Shown here: piece after piece, positions 62,829 through 64,000 of the stretch | Layout of the letters: every line of letters starts with the position of its first letter | How positions within the stretch are numbered: the stretch's first letter is position 1 | Assembly (NCBI RefSeq): GCF_038002965.1 | Contig: NZ_JBBOOE010000001.1 | Coordinates: 1,717,001 to 1,781,000 of the forward strand | DNA: 64,000 bases | Source: Robertmurraya sp. FSL R5-0851 | GTDB taxonomy: Bacteria; Bacillota; Bacilli; Bacillales; Cytobacillaceae | Direction of reading: 5' to 3' | Program-made: the position numbers and the translations under genes | The notes under the pieces: generated by a model | The model's input: the letters and a program-made list of their open reading frames with translations, nothing else | Databases searched by the model: none | Told to the model about the DNA's origin: nothing

Positions 62829-63719
62829 ATGTTAAATTCAGATTTGGATACACGCTTAGAACCAAAAATTAAAGAATTATATCAGTTACATAAGGAACGA
62901 TCGGCTAATATTGACTGGAGTTACCATGAGTTTATTCCGTGGGACAAGGCAATGTCCTTTAAGAGAGTGCCTTGGGATAAAAGCCAAGTGACTCTACCAG
63001 AAGCAGTTATTGTGGCGATTGAGACAGCATTGCTTACTGAAGTGAATTTGCCTTGGTATACATCTCATCTGGATTATACTTTTAAAAACTCTATGGAAGT
63101 AATTAATGATTTCGTTCGCACATGGACGGCAGAAGAAGACCAACACTCTAGTTTACTCGAAACCTATTTATTGGTGACTCGTAACGTGGATCCGAAACGA
63201 TTACATGAACTAAGAAAGCGAATGGTTGAAAGTGGTTGGTTCCCTGACTTCACTAACCCATTAGCAACGATGGCTTATACTTCTCTGCAAGAGTTAGCTA
63301 CTCTAGTGTTTTATAATAATGTCGCAAAAATTGCTAGTCCTCACGATAAAGATTTGGCAACCTTGCTAAGAAGATTAGCGAAAGACGAAGCTCTTCATTA
63401 TGCGTTCTATCGTGATACGGTGAAAGCACATCTGGAACTTGATCCTAATTTCCTTGTATTTTTCGAAGATGTCATTATCAATTTCTCTATGCCAGGTGCC
63501 GTTATGCCAGATTTTAATGAGAGAATGAAAACAATCGCGCTAGAAGCGAATTATGGTCCATTACAATATTTTGATCAAGTCTTAGATGTGGTTGTAACGT
63601 ATTGGGATATTGAAAACCTTCAGCCTACTACGGAAGAAGCGAAACAATCCCAAGCAAATATTATGAAATATCATGGGCGATTAAAGCGAATTAAAGAACG
63701 TCAATTAGCGAAAAAATAA
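62829..63719 (+). CDS. Soluble acyl-ACP desaturase (ferritin-like di-iron)
   Basis: Introduces a double bond into acyl carrier protein-bound fatty acids. FA_desaturase_2 family, 296 residues, all-helical and soluble, with di-iron ligands suggested by ETALLTEVNLPWY, WTAEEDQHSSLLE, TSLQELATLVFY and the ExxH of KDEALHYAFYRD. No membrane segment is present, unlike the usual Bacillus Des enzyme, so this is the plant/actinobacterial-type soluble desaturase. The ATG follows taagggg. The small CxxC protein gene lies 27 bases downstream and may be co-transcribed. Confidence 0.85.
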   Translation: MLNSDLDTRLEPKIKELYQLHKERSANIDWSYHEFIPWDKAMSFKRVPWDKSQVTLPEAVIVAIETALLTEVNLPWYTSHLDYTFKNSMEVINDFVRTWTAEEDQHSSLLETYLLVTRNVDPKRLHELRKRMVESGWFPDFTNPLATMAYTSLQELATLVFYNNVAKIASPHDKDLATLLRRLAKDEALHYAFYRDTVKAHLELDPNFLVFFEDVIINFSMPGAVMPDFNERMKTIALEANYGPLQYFDQVLDVVVTYWDIENLQPTTEEAKQSQANIMKYHGRLKRIKERQLAKK

Positions 63720-63746
63720 TAGCAAGAGGTAAGGAAGGATAAAATA

Positions 63747-64000
63747 ATGACAACACAATGCGAGATATGTAAAAAAGAAACAAATAACAGAGTTAGTTAT
63801 TTAGAGTTAGAAACTTGGGAGTTTGAGTTTCTAAAGAAGGAGAAAAAAACCTTCTATTCAATCTGCTTCCCTTGCTTTGACCAACATACCAATCAATTTA
63901 TTGATAAAGAAACGGATCTAGAATTAAGAAAAAAACGTTTGTTATCCGTAAGTAAAGAAATTCAAGAAGAAATAGAAGAAATTCTTACGGTAGAAGTGTA
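63747..64000 (+). CDS. Small CxxC zinc-binding protein (partial, runs off the window)
   Basis: I do not recognise this gene. It starts at ATG 63747 after aaggaagg and codes for at least 84 residues: CEICKKE near the start and CFPCFDQH in the middle form a likely four-cysteine zinc site, followed by a highly charged helix (KETDLELRKKRLLSVSKEIQ). The last two bases in the window, ta, may begin its stop codon. It could be a partner of the desaturase. Confidence 0.65.
   Translation, partial: MTTQCEICKKETNNRVSYLELETWEFEFLKKEKKTFYSICFPCFDQHTNQFIDKETDLELRKKRLLSVSKEIQEEIEEILTVEV

Overview
The window looks like a chromosomal segment from a low-GC Gram-positive of the Bacillaceae. The grounds are AT-rich sequence, strong AGGAGG-type ribosome binding sites, many CcpA-type cre sites, an Hmp/NsrR pair with Bacillus-style NsrR boxes, BrnQ, Frl genes, and lipobox solute-binding proteins. 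The genus cannot be fixed by reading alone. No rRNA, tRNA, CRISPR array or prophage was seen.

Layout. 0-2.6 kb: end of a sugar ABC importer operon (ATPase and permease). 2.6-4.1 kb: convergent aromatic-type aldehyde dehydrogenase with a perfect cre. 4.3-6.25 kb: two small genes, then an IS91-like element that has cut the front off a small zinc-ribbon gene. 6.2-8.3 kb: SstT transporter, a small unknown gene, and a possible small RNA. 8.7-23.9 kb: a catabolic unit made of a LIV-type ABC importer, a GAF/PucR-type regulator, a secreted esterase (opposite strand) and six beta-oxidation-type genes; together they look like uptake and CoA-dependent degradation of an unidentified carboxylic acid. 24.1-36.1 kb: a fructan locus with a LacI-type repressor, four near-identical operators, two permeases, a lipoprotein, an intracellular GH32 enzyme and a giant secreted two-catalytic-domain GH32 protein. 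36.1-40.7 kb: BrnQ, nitronate monooxygenase-like protein, Hmp and NsrR. 40.7-41.4 kb: a gene-free stretch with four copies of a short palindromic repeat.

41.4-59.5 kb is the most striking region: a nearly complete protocatechuate 2,3-cleavage (pra) pathway. PobA-type hydroxylase makes protocatechuate; PraA (LigB-type) opens the ring at 2,3; PraH-like decarboxylase, PraB dehydrogenase, PraC tautomerase, PraD decarboxylase, PraE hydratase, PraF aldolase and PraG acylating acetaldehyde dehydrogenase finish it to pyruvate and acetyl-CoA. The gene order B-E-G-F-D-C-A-I matches the order I recall for Paenibacillus, except that praH sits apart next to an IclR-type regulator. Between them lie a TRAP transporter and a two-subunit Rieske oxygenase, probably feeding a further aromatic acid into the pathway. 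Two promoter regions share an unusual 17-bp inverted repeat that I propose is the IclR operator. Two insertion sequences, one DDE and one IS110/IS1111-type with a structured RNA region, split the operon on each side of praC.

59.5-64 kb: an fructosamine (frl) locus in decay, with regulator and paired operators intact, frlD cut at its 3' end, and two frlB copies each missing a different half; then a soluble acyl-ACP desaturase and a small CxxC protein that runs off the window.
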